Part shown: in pieces, positions 26,499 through 35,194 of the stretch
How positions within the stretch are numbered: the first letter of the stretch is position 1
Layout: the number at the start of each line of letters is the position of its first letter
NCBI RefSeq assembly: GCF_900184895.1
Contig: NZ_FXZK01000006.1
Coordinates: forward strand, 1 to 64,000
From: Flavimaricola marinus
GTDB taxonomy: Bacteria; Pseudomonadota; Alphaproteobacteria; Rhodobacterales; Rhodobacteraceae
Direction: 5' to 3'
DNA: 64,000 nt
Notes under the pieces: generated by a model
Told to the model about the DNA's origin: nothing
Seen by the model: the letters and a program-made list of their open reading frames with translations, nothing else
The model's database searches: none
Made by a program: the position numbers and the translations under genes

Positions 26499-28229
26499 TC
26501 AGTGTGGCGCCGTCCGCGCGATTGCGATGTTCAGCAGCACCTGACGCTTTTCCGATCGCGCCACCGAAATCGCACGGTCGAGCGCGTCTGGCAGATCGGC
26601 GCCATCGGTGACGGTTTCGGTATAGGCGCGACTGGCTGCGGCGGTTTGCGTGAAGTCGGGGCTTGGTCTAAGGGATGTCAGCGGCACTTCGTTGGCGGCC
26701 CGCGCGGACCCTTGCGGGTAGAGCCCTTCGACCGAATGCCGCACGGCGCCCCATTCTTCGTTGTTGAGCACCAAAACGATGATCGGCAATTCCTGAGCCT
26801 CGGCGACGAGATGGCAGGCTGTGGGATTGGCGAACATGTAGCTGCCGTCACCCATGGTGGCGAAGACCAAGCGTTCGGGGTCGGCCATTTGCGCCCCGAT
26901 GGCGGCGGGCAGTCCCCATCCGAGCCCGCCGGAATGCGGCTCTTGGAAGTAGCTGTCGGGTTGCTCCAGATCAAGAGCGGGCAGGGGGCAGCCGAGTTCG
27001 TGGAACACTGTGGCGCGGCGGCCTGCGTCGACTTGGGCCTTGATCGCCCGGCCGAGGCACAAGCTGACCCAATCCTTGCTCATTGGTGCGGCGCAGCCCT
27101 TTTCCGCAAGGGCCACGACCTGGGCCCGCGTTGCATCGGATGCGGTGGTGATCCGGTCGCGCCGCGCGGTGGCGAGAGCACTGTCGCCCGATTGTCTGTT
27201 CATCTCGGCGGCCAGCCCCGTGATGACGGTGTCGACCGGGCCCGACAGCGTCAAGGCTGCGGGGAAGTTGCGGATCGGCGTTCGGGAGAAGAGCGGGTCC
27301 GGTCCGGCCTGAATGACGGTGACATCATCACGCAACTTCACCTTGTCGGGAAACCACGGTGCGAGGGCGTCGAGCACAAGCACCACGTCCGCCTTTTCCA
27401 ACCAAGGGCCGGGATCGGCGCCGACCTGCATCGGGTGTGACAGCGGCATGGCCAATTGGTTGGACCAGTAGTGGGACAGGGGCAGGGCGTAGCGTTCGCA
27501 CAGTGACTGCAGCGCCGCAAAGCCCGCCGCGCTGCCTGCGCCTCGTTGTGCGATGATCAAGGGGGCTTCGGCTGACAAGAGCGTCTGTGCTGCGCGGGCC
27601 AACGCGTCGGCATCGGGGGCTGTCGTGACGGGGGCCATGCGCGAGGGCGCGTCGAGCCCGGCGCGAGGGCAAGGCTCGCAGAGCACTTCGCGGGGCAGGC
27701 TGAGGTAGACCGGCCCTTTGGGCGTCGAATTGGCGATGGCCCATGCTCGGTCCATCAGCTCCGAGATCTGGTCGGCGAACCGCAGTTCGTAATTCCACTT
27801 TGTGGTCTCGCGGATCAGCGCCTCTTGATCGAACATCTCTTGCCCCCAGCCGATCGGCACGGTGCGCGCGCCAAAGCGCGAATGCTCGGTCACCGGAGTG
27901 CGTCCGGACATCAGGATCATCGGGACTTGGTCGCACCACGCGTTGATCGCCCCTGTCACCCCGTTGGATAAACCGACGTTCGTGTGCAGCAACACCGCTT
28001 GCGGCCGCTTGCTGATCTGCCAATAGCCGTGCGCCATGGAGACGGCGGCATGTTCGTGTGGAACGGTGACGGGCACCGGCAGGTCGATGCCGGCCCGGCG
28101 GGCTTCGACAAGGCCTTCGATGATCGGGGGGAAATCCGTTCCGGAGTTGGTGAAGACATAATCCACACCCAGCGCCTTCAGCTTACCGAAGATCGCACCA
28201 CCCGCTGTGATCGGCCGAGTTTCCGCCAT
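26499..28229 (-). CDS. Thiamine-diphosphate-dependent enzyme (acetolactate synthase/benzoylformate decarboxylase-like)
   Basis: The 576-residue protein has the three-domain ThDP enzyme layout: a Pyr domain with the activating Glu in VPHEHAAVSMAHGYW (about residue 59), a central domain, and a PP domain with the cofactor motif GDGSYMFANPTACHLVAEAQ ending in NNEEW. The N-terminal SGTDFPPIIEGL is typical of a subgroup annotated as ThDP-requiring enzymes of unknown substrate. It probably decarboxylates a 2-oxo acid or forms or cleaves an acyloin. It is divergent from the IclR gene, so it is a likely IclR target. Confidence 0.85.
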   Translation of the reverse strand: MAETRPITAGGAIFGKLKALGVDYVFTNSGTDFPPIIEGLVEARRAGIDLPVPVTVPHEHAAVSMAHGYWQISKRPQAVLLHTNVGLSNGVTGAINAWCDQVPMILMSGRTPVTEHSRFGARTVPIGWGQEMFDQEALIRETTKWNYELRFADQISELMDRAWAIANSTPKGPVYLSLPREVLCEPCPRAGLDAPSRMAPVTTAPDADALARAAQTLLSAEAPLIIAQRGAGSAAGFAALQSLCERYALPLSHYWSNQLAMPLSHPMQVGADPGPWLEKADVVLVLDALAPWFPDKVKLRDDVTVIQAGPDPLFSRTPIRNFPAALTLSGPVDTVITGLAAEMNRQSGDSALATARRDRITTASDATRAQVVALAEKGCAAPMSKDWVSLCLGRAIKAQVDAGRRATVFHELGCPLPALDLEQPDSYFQEPHSGGLGWGLPAAIGAQMADPERLVFATMGDGSYMFANPTACHLVAEAQELPIIVLVLNNEEWGAVRHSVEGLYPQGSARAANEVPLTSLRPSPDFTQTAAASRAYTETVTDGADLPDALDRAISVARSEKRQVLLNIAIARTAPH

Positions 28230-28335
28230 TGTGCCGGTATCCTTTCCCTTTCAAAAATCATATAATGAGATTCGATTTGCATTAAGTGATATTGTGCGAA
28301 ACATTTGTGCCAATCACAAGTCTGAAGGACACAGC
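28230..28335. promoter_or_regulatory. Divergent promoter region, ThDP enzyme / IclR regulator
   Basis: This 106-bp spacer is clearly A/T-richer than its surroundings and contains TATAAT at 28261-28266 on the plus strand. No convincing -35 is seen at the right distance on either strand, nor a perfect inverted repeat, so the IclR operator is not located. Confidence 0.4.
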
Positions 28336-29058
28336 GTGGCGACCCCGATCAATCAATCCGTGATCAAGGCCTTTGATGTGCTGGACCTCTTTGGAGAAGA
28401 GCGTGTTGAACTGACGCCGGACAGTGTCGCCGGGGAACTTGGCATGTCATACGCCACGGCACATCGGTTCCTTGTCACCTTGGAGGCGGCTGGCGTGCTT
28501 TCGACAGTGCGGCGCGGGGTGTTTGCACCCGGTCCTCGGTTGGCTCGACTTGGCCGTATGGCCGAGGAGCTGGCCCCTTTGCCAAAGGCCCTGCCCGCGA
28601 CGTTGGACAAGGTCCGGCACGCTCTTGGCGAATCCGTGATGGCCTGTCGGTTCACGCCGCGCGGCCCGATGTGCGTGGCTGTATCTCAGGCCCAACGACC
28701 GATTTCGGTGAACATCAGAATCGGCACCACGCTGCCGATGCTCAACACCGCGCAGGGCCGACTGTTTCTGGCCCATATGTCCGCGCGGGACAGTGCCAGT
28801 TGGGCCAAGGCGCAGGGGGTGAAAGACGCTCAGATCGAGTGTGTCGAGCCTGCCTTGGTTGAGGCGCGAGACAAGGGCTTTGCCCTCAATCGAGGCGACA
28901 ACGAGCCTGACATCGCGGCTGTTTCCGTTCCGGTTCTGATAGGCGGCAAAGCCGTGCTAACCCTGTCCGCCTTTGGCATGTTGAGCCGGATGGACGACGC
29001 CTTCGTCGAGGCTGCCATCTCCGAGTTGAACCGTGCTGCCGCTGCTCTGGGAGGCTGA
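28336..29058 (+). CDS. IclR-family transcriptional regulator
   Basis: The 240-residue regulator has the IclR pattern: N-terminal winged helix (SVIKAFDVLDLF, DSVAGELGMSYATAHRFLVT, GVFAPGPRLARLG), then the effector domain with NIRIGTTLPMLNTAQGRLFL and IAAVSVPVLIG. I chose GTG 28336 (VATPINQSV), preceded by GAAGGA; the open frame extends to 28207 but that part would lie in the promoter. IclR proteins of this type commonly control aromatic catabolism. It is followed 42 bp later by the cupin gene. Confidence 0.9.
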   Translation: MATPINQSVIKAFDVLDLFGEERVELTPDSVAGELGMSYATAHRFLVTLEAAGVLSTVRRGVFAPGPRLARLGRMAEELAPLPKALPATLDKVRHALGESVMACRFTPRGPMCVAVSQAQRPISVNIRIGTTLPMLNTAQGRLFLAHMSARDSASWAKAQGVKDAQIECVEPALVEARDKGFALNRGDNEPDIAAVSVPVLIGGKAVLTLSAFGMLSRMDDAFVEAAISELNRAAAALGG

Positions 29059-29100
29059 AGCGGCAGCCTGAATTGAACCCAAATGGGAGGAGCCAAGCCC

Positions 29101-29643
29101 ATGACAGACGACCCCAAACCCAGCGGCACCGAATTCTGGCGCGATCTCAAGCCGATCACCAAGGTGTTTCAGCCCGATGCCCAGCCCGAAGTCTATCTGT
29201 CCAACGTCGCGGATGACGATATGCGCTACTATGTGCCGTTCACCGAGACCGTATTCTCCAGGCCGCTGTGGATTTCGCCGTCGAAGAACCAATGGTGCGA
29301 TATTCTCATGGCGACCGGGCCGGGCCTTGTGAACCGCCACTACCACCCGCACGAGGTCTTTGCCTTCACGATCTCTGGCAAGTGGGGCTATCTGGAACAC
29401 GACTGGGTCGCCACGGCGGGCGACTTCGTCTACGAGACGCCGGGCGAGGGTCATACACTGGTGGCCTACGAACACGAAGACCCGATGAAAGCTTATTTCA
29501 AGGTCACCGGACCGTTAATCTGGCTGGATGAAGACGGCGAGCCTGATGGCTACTTCGACGTGCACGACTACATCGCCATGTGCAAGGCGCATTACGACAA
29601 GGTCGGCCTCGGCGCCGAGCAGATCGAAAAGCTGTTTCGCTAG
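29101..29643 (+). CDS. Cupin dioxygenase, 2,4'-dihydroxyacetophenone dioxygenase-like
   Basis: This 180-residue single-domain cupin has metal-ligand candidates in VNRHYHPHEVFAFT and PGEGHTLVAYE, the His/His/Glu/His pattern of non-haem iron C-C bond-cleaving dioxygenases. Length and the motif WGYLEHDWVATAGDFVYETP resemble 2,4'-dihydroxyacetophenone dioxygenase and acetylacetone-cleaving enzymes. ATG 29101 is chosen because GGGAGGAG lies 8-15 bases upstream; ATG 29083 would place that site inside the gene. It ends 1 bp before the convergent SDR gene. Exact substrate is uncertain. Confidence 0.78.
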   Translation: MTDDPKPSGTEFWRDLKPITKVFQPDAQPEVYLSNVADDDMRYYVPFTETVFSRPLWISPSKNQWCDILMATGPGLVNRHYHPHEVFAFTISGKWGYLEHDWVATAGDFVYETPGEGHTLVAYEHEDPMKAYFKVTGPLIWLDEDGEPDGYFDVHDYIAMCKAHYDKVGLGAEQIEKLFR

Positions 29644-29644
29644 G

Positions 29645-30424
29645 TCAGACCGACATCCCGCCATCGGCCATCAATACGTGGCCGGTGGTGAAGCTCGACT
29701 GCGCCGAGGCCAGATAGAGGATCGACGCGGCGATCTCCTGAGCCGTCCCATGCCGCCCCATTGGGATCATCTCGTTGAAGAACTCCGTCCCGTCGCGCCC
29801 GATCTCAGCACCGAGCCCGTCCTCCACCCGAAGTTGGAAGTCGTTTTCGATGGGGCCGGGGGCAATGGCGTTCACACGGATCCCACGCGGAGCGAGGTCT
29901 TTTGCCAGAACCCGCATCAGCCCCGTCAGCGCGTGTTTGGCGGTGATGTAGGCATAGACACCTGGATCGCCGCGCGTTGCCGCGACGCTGGAGGTCAACA
30001 CGATGCTGCCGCCTCTCTTCATGTGCGGCACGGTATGTTTCGCCATCAGGAAGGCGCCTCGGACGTGCACGGACAGCACGTTGTCGAAGACGTCTGTCGG
30101 GTATTCCTGGATCGGGGCGACGGTCCCGAAATTGCCTGCATTCGACAGCAGCACGTCGATGCCACCGAAGTGCGCGACGGTCTGAGCGATGGCGGATTGG
30201 ACCTGCGCCTCGTCGGATACGTCTGCCTTGAGGCAAAGCACCGCCTCGGGGGTGACCGTCAGCGCGTCTTGTGCGGCCGACTGAAGCGCCTCCGGATCAA
30301 GGTCGATCAGCGCCAGACGTGCGCCTTGTGCCTGCAAAAGGCTGGCCGCCGCCAAGCCCAATGACCCTGCGCCACCGGTGATGACGCAGACCTTTTCGCC
30401 AAGATCGAACATTGGGTCCGCCAT
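29645..30424 (-). CDS. Short-chain dehydrogenase/reductase (SDR)
   Basis: The 259-residue classical SDR has the NAD(P)-binding TGGAGSLGLAAASLL (about residues 16-30), DVLLSNAGNFG, the catalytic Ser in VLTSSVAATRG and YxxxK as YAYITAKHAL, and NAIAPGPIENDF. Asp in LIDLDPEAL after strand 2 favours NAD(H). ATG 30424 overlaps the aldehyde dehydrogenase stop (ATGA). It ends the livK-led operon and probably oxidises an alcohol intermediate. Confidence 0.9.
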   Translation of the reverse strand: MADPMFDLGEKVCVITGGAGSLGLAAASLLQAQGARLALIDLDPEALQSAAQDALTVTPEAVLCLKADVSDEAQVQSAIAQTVAHFGGIDVLLSNAGNFGTVAPIQEYPTDVFDNVLSVHVRGAFLMAKHTVPHMKRGGSIVLTSSVAATRGDPGVYAYITAKHALTGLMRVLAKDLAPRGIRVNAIAPGPIENDFQLRVEDGLGAEIGRDGTEFFNEMIPMGRHGTAQEIAASILYLASAQSSFTTGHVLMADGGMSV

Positions 30425-31875
30425 CAGATCGGGTAATGCGGTTGGCCGTCCTGGACGGTAATCCAGCGCAGCGTGGTGAATTCCTCGATCGCCGCCATGC
30501 CACCGAACCGGCCGTAGCCGGAGTCCTTGACCCCGCCGAAGGGCATCTGCGCCTCGTCGTGCACGGTAGGGCCGTTGATGTGGCAAATGCCACTCTCGAT
30601 GCGTTTCGCGACATTCATGGCGCGGACGGTATCGCGGCCAAAGATGCTGGCGGACAGCCCATACTCGGTATCGTTGGCGACCCGGACTGCCTCGTCGATG
30701 CTGCTCACCCGCACGACGGAGGCTGTGGGGCCAAAGCTTTCCTCTGTATATATCCGCATCGAGGGGGTGACGTGATCGATTAGCGTCGCCTCCATCAAGA
30801 CCCCGTCGGCCTGCCCGCCGGCGACGATCTTTGCGCCTTTGTCCTGTGCATCACGCACGAGGCCCATGATCCGGTTGACGGCGCCGATGTCGACCACGCA
30901 GCCAAGCGCGGTATTGCCCTCGCGCGGGTCGCCGACCGTCAGGCTGCGGACCTTTTCGCCCAGTTTCTCGACAAAGGCATCCGCGATGCCTTCGTGCACG
31001 ACGAGCCGTTCGGTCGACATGCAGATTTGCCCTTGGTTCATGTAGGCGCCAAAGGCCGCGGCGGCGACGGCGGCGTCCAGGTCGGCGTCGTCGAGCACGA
31101 TCATCGGAGCCTTGCCGCCCAGCTCCAATAGCGCCGGTTTCAGATTTTCGGCGGCCAGTTTGGCGATGATCCGCCCGACGCGGGTCGAACCGGTAAAGTT
31201 CACCCGGCGAACGGCAGAGTGGGCGATCAGCGCCTCGACGATCTCGCTGGCGTCTTCGGGAGCGTTGGACAAGACGTTGAGCACTCCGTTCGGCAGGCCC
31301 GCCTCCTGCATCGCCTCTACGATCAGCGCGTGAGTCCGTGGAGACAGTTCAGACGATTTCATTACCACGGTATTCCCGCAGGCCAGCGGCATCGCGATCG
31401 ACCGCACCCCGAGGATGACTGGCGCATTCCAAGGGGCGATCGACAATACCACTCCGGCCGGTTGGCGGATCGCCATGGCCATCGAGCCGGGTCGGTTGGA
31501 GGGGATCACCTCGCCTTTGATCATTGTCGTCATGGAAGCCGCTTCACGCAGCATTCCAGCCGCGAGCATCACGTTGAACCCGGCCCAAGCTGCCGTGGCG
31601 CCGACTTCCTCGGCCATGGCCTGAGCGATGTCGTCCTTGCGCAATTCGAGATTGTCTGCAGCGGCCAGCAGCAGCCGACGCCGCTCTCCGGGGCCGGTGT
31701 TGGACCAGCCCGGGAAGGCGCGTGCCGCCGCATCGGCGGCCTGATTTGCATCCTCGACGGACGCGGCGGCCGCTTCTGTCGCCACGCCCCCGGTGAGGGG
31801 ATTTTTTCGAGTGAAAGTCCGACCGCCTTCGGCCTTTACCTTTTCGCCGTCGATCAAGAGATCCAAAACGCTCAT
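30424..31875 (-). CDS. NAD(P)-dependent aldehyde dehydrogenase
   Basis: This 483-residue enzyme of the ALDH superfamily has LSIAPWNAPVILGVRSIAMP, VNFTGSTRVGRII, the catalytic Glu in LLELGGKAPMIV, the catalytic Cys in NQGQICMSTERL and EESFGPTASVVR. The closest named types by motif are salicylaldehyde/vanillin-type dehydrogenases, but that is a guess. I use ATG 31875 (MSVLDLLIDG), preceded by GGAG; ATG 31887 would swallow the ribosome-binding site. It follows livF by 12 bp and precedes the SDR, consistent with alcohol-aldehyde-acid oxidation of an imported compound. Confidence 0.92.
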   Translation of the reverse strand: MSVLDLLIDGEKVKAEGGRTFTRKNPLTGGVATEAAAASVEDANQAADAAARAFPGWSNTGPGERRRLLLAAADNLELRKDDIAQAMAEEVGATAAWAGFNVMLAAGMLREAASMTTMIKGEVIPSNRPGSMAMAIRQPAGVVLSIAPWNAPVILGVRSIAMPLACGNTVVMKSSELSPRTHALIVEAMQEAGLPNGVLNVLSNAPEDASEIVEALIAHSAVRRVNFTGSTRVGRIIAKLAAENLKPALLELGGKAPMIVLDDADLDAAVAAAAFGAYMNQGQICMSTERLVVHEGIADAFVEKLGEKVRSLTVGDPREGNTALGCVVDIGAVNRIMGLVRDAQDKGAKIVAGGQADGVLMEATLIDHVTPSMRIYTEESFGPTASVVRVSSIDEAVRVANDTEYGLSASIFGRDTVRAMNVAKRIESGICHINGPTVHDEAQMPFGGVKDSGYGRFGGMAAIEEFTTLRWITVQDGQPHYPI

Positions 31876-31887
31876 GTTTTTCTCCAT

Positions 31888-32607
31888 TTATGTGTCGCCG
31901 CCCAGAAATGCCTGCCTTACGGCGGCATCGTTCATCAATTCTTCGGAGGTTCCCGACCCGGTGATCCGGCCCGCTTCGAGCAGATAGCCGCGATCCGCGT
32001 GCCGCAGACTGATCCTGACGTTCTGCTCGACGATCAGGAGCCCGACTCCGGTCTCCCGCACGCGCGCCAATGCCTTGAACATGTCCCCCACAACGATGGG
32101 AGCGAGGCCGAGGCTCGGCTCGTCGAGCAGCAGGTAGTCCGGTTTCGACATCATCGCCCGGCCCACGGCGACCATTTGTTGTTCGCCACCCGACATGGTG
32201 TGAACGAATTGGCTGCGCCGTTCCTTCAGTCGCGGGAAGATCTCGAACACTTGGGCCATCGTATCGTCTTCCGACGCCCGCGCCCGTTGCGGCGTCGCCC
32301 CCAGCCGAAGGTTTTCTTCGACCGTCATCCGCCCAATCACACCACGTCCTTCGGGGACGAGGGCGATGCCGTGGTTCGTGACCTTGTGAGCCGGAATGCC
32401 GGTCAGCGTTTCGCCGCCAAGCACAACGGAGCCGTCGGACAAGGCCACCGTGCCTGCAACGGCCTTGAGAATTGAGGACTTGCCCGCGCCGTTGGCGCCG
32501 AGCACCACCACGGCCTCACCCTTCGTGACGGAAAAGCTGACCCCGTCTACCGCAAGATGTTTTCCGTAGCGCACGGTCAGGTTCTTGAGCTCAAGCATGG
32601 TCGTCAC
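31888..32607 (-). CDS. livF: Branched-chain-type ABC transporter ATP-binding protein LivF, system 1
   Basis: The 239-residue LivF-type ATPase has Walker A GANGAGKSS, signature MSGGEQQMVAVGRAM, Walker B YLLLDEPSLGL and the LivF-typical LRLGATPQRA segment. It overlaps the livG stop by 17 bp. Together with livK, livH, livM and livG (32591-36433) it forms a complete Liv-type importer. In catabolic loci such systems often carry aromatic acids rather than amino acids, which fits the attached dehydrogenases. Confidence 0.93.
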   Translation of the reverse strand: MTTMLELKNLTVRYGKHLAVDGVSFSVTKGEAVVVLGANGAGKSSILKAVAGTVALSDGSVVLGGETLTGIPAHKVTNHGIALVPEGRGVIGRMTVEENLRLGATPQRARASEDDTMAQVFEIFPRLKERRSQFVHTMSGGEQQMVAVGRAMMSKPDYLLLDEPSLGLAPIVVGDMFKALARVRETGVGLLIVEQNVRISLRHADRGYLLEAGRITGSGTSEELMNDAAVRQAFLGGDT

Positions 32608-33319
32608 CCAGATAGGCCTTGATCACGGCGGGCTCTTGCAGCACCTCCGCAGAGGGCCCTTCAGCAATCTTTTCTCCCGCGCTCATCACGATGCAGCGCG
32701 AGCAGAGGGCGCGCACCGCTTCCATGATGTGTTCCACCAGAAGCACCGTCATCCCTTGCCCCTGCAAATGCTGCACGAGCTCGATCCCGATGCGCAGCTC
32801 GGAAGGGTTCAACCCGGCGAGCCATTCGTCGAGCAACAGTAGGTCCGGTTCGGAGGCGAGTGCACGTGCCATCTCCATCCGCTTTTGGTCGATATAGGTC
32901 AGATTGCCGACTTTCTCTTGTCCGCGACCTGCCAGCCCGACGAATTCGAGCTTCTCTTCGACCCGATCGCGTGCCTCTTTCCCCCAGTGCCGATGTTTGC
33001 CGAAGGCGAGCGACAGCAGCACGTTCTCAGCGACGTTCAGTGTGGGCAATGGCCGCACGAGTTGGAAGGTGCGGGCCACGCCGTGCTTGGCCACTTGGTG
33101 CGGTTTCAGTCGCGTGATGTCGGCGCCACCAACTCGAACGGTTCCGCCATCGCACGGCAGCGCGCCCGAGATCATGTTGAGCACCGTCGTCTTGCCTGAC
33201 CCGTTGGGCCCCAAGAGCCCGACAACCTCACCCGGAGCGAGGGAGAAAGAGACGCCCGCAACCGCCACGAGGCCGCCAAACCGCTTTTGCAGGTTGCTGA
33301 TTTCGAGTTGCGCGCTCAT
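32591..33319 (-). CDS. livG: Branched-chain-type ABC transporter ATP-binding protein LivG, system 1
   Basis: The 242-residue LivG-type ATPase has Walker A GPNGSGKTT, RTFQLVRPLPTLNVAENVLL, and Walker B LLLLDEWLAGLNPSEL. The signature motif is unusual: LTYIDQKRMEMARAL replaces the common LSYGxQR. The Walker B segment also reads DEW rather than DEP. I chose ATG 33319 (MSAQLEISNL), overlapping the livM stop; the open frame continues into livM. Both deviations occur in LivG-type proteins of this subgroup and I do not read them as inactivating. Confidence 0.92.
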   Translation of the reverse strand: MSAQLEISNLQKRFGGLVAVAGVSFSLAPGEVVGLLGPNGSGKTTVLNMISGALPCDGGTVRVGGADITRLKPHQVAKHGVARTFQLVRPLPTLNVAENVLLSLAFGKHRHWGKEARDRVEEKLEFVGLAGRGQEKVGNLTYIDQKRMEMARALASEPDLLLLDEWLAGLNPSELRIGIELVQHLQGQGMTVLLVEHIMEAVRALCSRCIVMSAGEKIAEGPSAEVLQEPAVIKAYLGDDHA

Positions 33320-34236
33320 TTCGGGCTTCCTTTGCGCAGCGTTTCGATCTTGGCCAGGACGCCTTCGGGCATGACGAAGACGATCAGGATGAACAGCAGT
33401 CCGAGGATGATCGAGAAGTGATCGGGAAAGCTGACCGACAGCCACTCGAACAACAGGAACAGCGGGATCGCGCCGACCAGTGGCCCCCAAAGCCGCATCG
33501 CTCCGCCCAGAAGCGCCATGATCAGCGTCATGAAGCTAACGGTGGGATTAAAGACGATGGACGGCTCGATATAGGTCCAGCGCGGCGCCTGGATGGCCCC
33601 GACGAGCGTGATGATCGTGGACGAGATGACGAACAGCAGGAGCTTGATCCGCGTCACGTCGACACCGGCATGTGCCGCGACGGTTTCGTCGTCTCCCAGC
33701 GCCTTGAGCGCCAGCCCGATCCGCGACCGCCCGATCCCCCACGAGATGAGGAACGTCGCCGCTGCGAGCGCCAGAAGCTGCCAGTAGATGTGCCGCCCTT
33801 CGAATGGCAGAAACACATACCGCCCCATGGTGTAGGTGATGTTCACCTCCCACCAACTGACGGTCTGCCGCACCAGCTCGGCGAGCCCAAAGGTGAAGAT
33901 CACGAAATAGACGCCAGCGAGCCGGAGCGTCGAGAAGCCGACGATCAGCGCCATGACCATGCCGATCCCTCCGGCGCAGAGCAGCACGAGCGGATATGGC
34001 AACGTCTCGTTCAGCACGGCGACCGTATAGGCGCCGACCCCAAAGAAGGCGACGGTGGCCAGGGAGACATAGCGCGTCGGCCCTGAGAACATGGCCCAGG
34101 CCGTTGCGAGCGTGACATAGCCTGTCATCCCAAGCAGCACGCCGGTCCAGTAGTCGGGGATCAAAAGCGGCGCGGCAGCGAGTAGCGCAAGCACGGCGGC
34201 CGCGAGCAGAAATGCATGAGAGGTTTTCATGGTCAT
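33316..34236 (-). CDS. livM: Branched-chain-type ABC transporter permease LivM, system 1
   Basis: The 306-residue membrane protein has 8-10 hydrophobic segments and the LivM-type order: YWTGVLLGMTGYVTLATAWA, FFGVGAYTVAVL, IVGFSTLRLAGVYFVIFTFG, and a C-terminal cytoplasmic coupling region ALKALGDDETVAAHAGVDV. It overlaps livH and livG by 4 bp each. Confidence 0.92.
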   Translation of the reverse strand: MTMKTSHAFLLAAAVLALLAAAPLLIPDYWTGVLLGMTGYVTLATAWAMFSGPTRYVSLATVAFFGVGAYTVAVLNETLPYPLVLLCAGGIGMVMALIVGFSTLRLAGVYFVIFTFGLAELVRQTVSWWEVNITYTMGRYVFLPFEGRHIYWQLLALAAATFLISWGIGRSRIGLALKALGDDETVAAHAGVDVTRIKLLLFVISSTIITLVGAIQAPRWTYIEPSIVFNPTVSFMTLIMALLGGAMRLWGPLVGAIPLFLLFEWLSVSFPDHFSIILGLLFILIVFVMPEGVLAKIETLRKGSPK

Positions 34237-35096
34237 GCCTTTCCGAACAATCCGTTTGGCCGCACAAGCAGCAGCACCAGAAACACGGTATAGACCGCGG
34301 CGAGCGTCAGGCCCGGATCGATGTAGGCCGCGACGAAGGTTTCAACGAGCCCAAGCAGCAACCCTGCGACGATGGCGCCGGGCACGCTGCCTTTGCCGCC
34401 GAGGATCACGACGATCAGCGCCTTCATGGTAAAGACGACCCCCGCCGTGGCGGTGAATGTCTGGAACATCGACACCACACCACCGCCTGTGGCGGCCAAC
34501 GCTCCGCCGACCGCAAAGGCGGTGCGCGCGGCGCGGTTCGTGTCGATCCCGAAGAGCGGCGCACTTTGCGGTGCGGTAGCCACCGCTCGCAGGATCATCC
34601 CCCAGCGGGTGCGATACAGCACGCCGACGAGAACCGCTCCAAACGTCAGGCTCAGCACCAAGGCCACGAGCCTGTTGCCCGCGACCACGGTTCCCAGCAT
34701 GCTGACCGGTGAATTCAGGAAACTGTAGCTGGTGTAGCCGCCTCCGAACATGACCAGCAGCACCCCCTGAATGACAAAGAGCAGGCCGAAGGTGACGAGG
34801 ATGCTGTCGACTTCCAACGCCCCTTCGTCCGGTGCCCGCGCGACCAGTGGTTTCATGATGAAACGGTAGATCAGCAGGTTGAAGACGTAACCCGTCGGAC
34901 CGACGATCAAGAGGGCCAGGATCGGATTGATCGCAAAGACGGAGAACAGGACGTAGGTGGCAAAGCAGGCCGCGATGATCGTATCCCCGAAGCTGAGGTT
35001 CATGATCCGCGCGATCCCGTACTGGATGGTGAGCCCCATGGCGACGAGCGCATATGTGCCGCCGAGCACCAGCCCGTTTACGACGTGTTCAAGCAT
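34233..35096 (-). CDS. livH: Branched-chain-type ABC transporter permease LivH, system 1
   Basis: This 287-residue permease has the LivH start VVNGLVLGGTYALVAMGLT followed by YGIARIMNLSFGD, and the coupling segment GMILRAVATAPQSAPLFGID. ATG 35096 (MLEHVVNGL) gives the family N-terminus; the open frame to 35159 would run into the intergenic hairpin. Confidence 0.92.
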   Translation of the reverse strand: MLEHVVNGLVLGGTYALVAMGLTIQYGIARIMNLSFGDTIIAACFATYVLFSVFAINPILALLIVGPTGYVFNLLIYRFIMKPLVARAPDEGALEVDSILVTFGLLFVIQGVLLVMFGGGYTSYSFLNSPVSMLGTVVAGNRLVALVLSLTFGAVLVGVLYRTRWGMILRAVATAPQSAPLFGIDTNRAARTAFAVGGALAATGGGVVSMFQTFTATAGVVFTMKALIVVILGGKGSVPGAIVAGLLLGLVETFVAAYIDPGLTLAAVYTVFLVLLLVRPNGLFGKA

Positions 35097-35134
35097 GAGA
35101 AGTCCGGTCTTTGACAGAAGAGTGAGAGTTGCGA

Positions 35135-35160
35135 AGTGCGGCGGAGGTCTCCGCCGCACT
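35135..35160 (-). promoter_or_regulatory. Intercistronic hairpin between livK and livH, system 1
   Basis: AGTGCGGCGGA and TCCGCCGCACT form a perfect 11-bp stem around a GGTC loop, 34 bases after the livK stop. It is the strongest hairpin I found in the window. There is no T-run, so partial termination or 3'-end protection of livK mRNA is more likely than full termination. Confidence 0.7.
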
Positions 35161-35194
35161 CTGGATTGGTCGCTGCCTCAATGGCCGCCGAGTA

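Noticed and set aside
32591-33319. LivG of system 1 as a degenerate ATPase because of LTYIDQKR and DEW
   Set aside because: Walker A, the Asp and Glu of Walker B and the length are intact, and such signature variants occur in functional LivG-type proteins.
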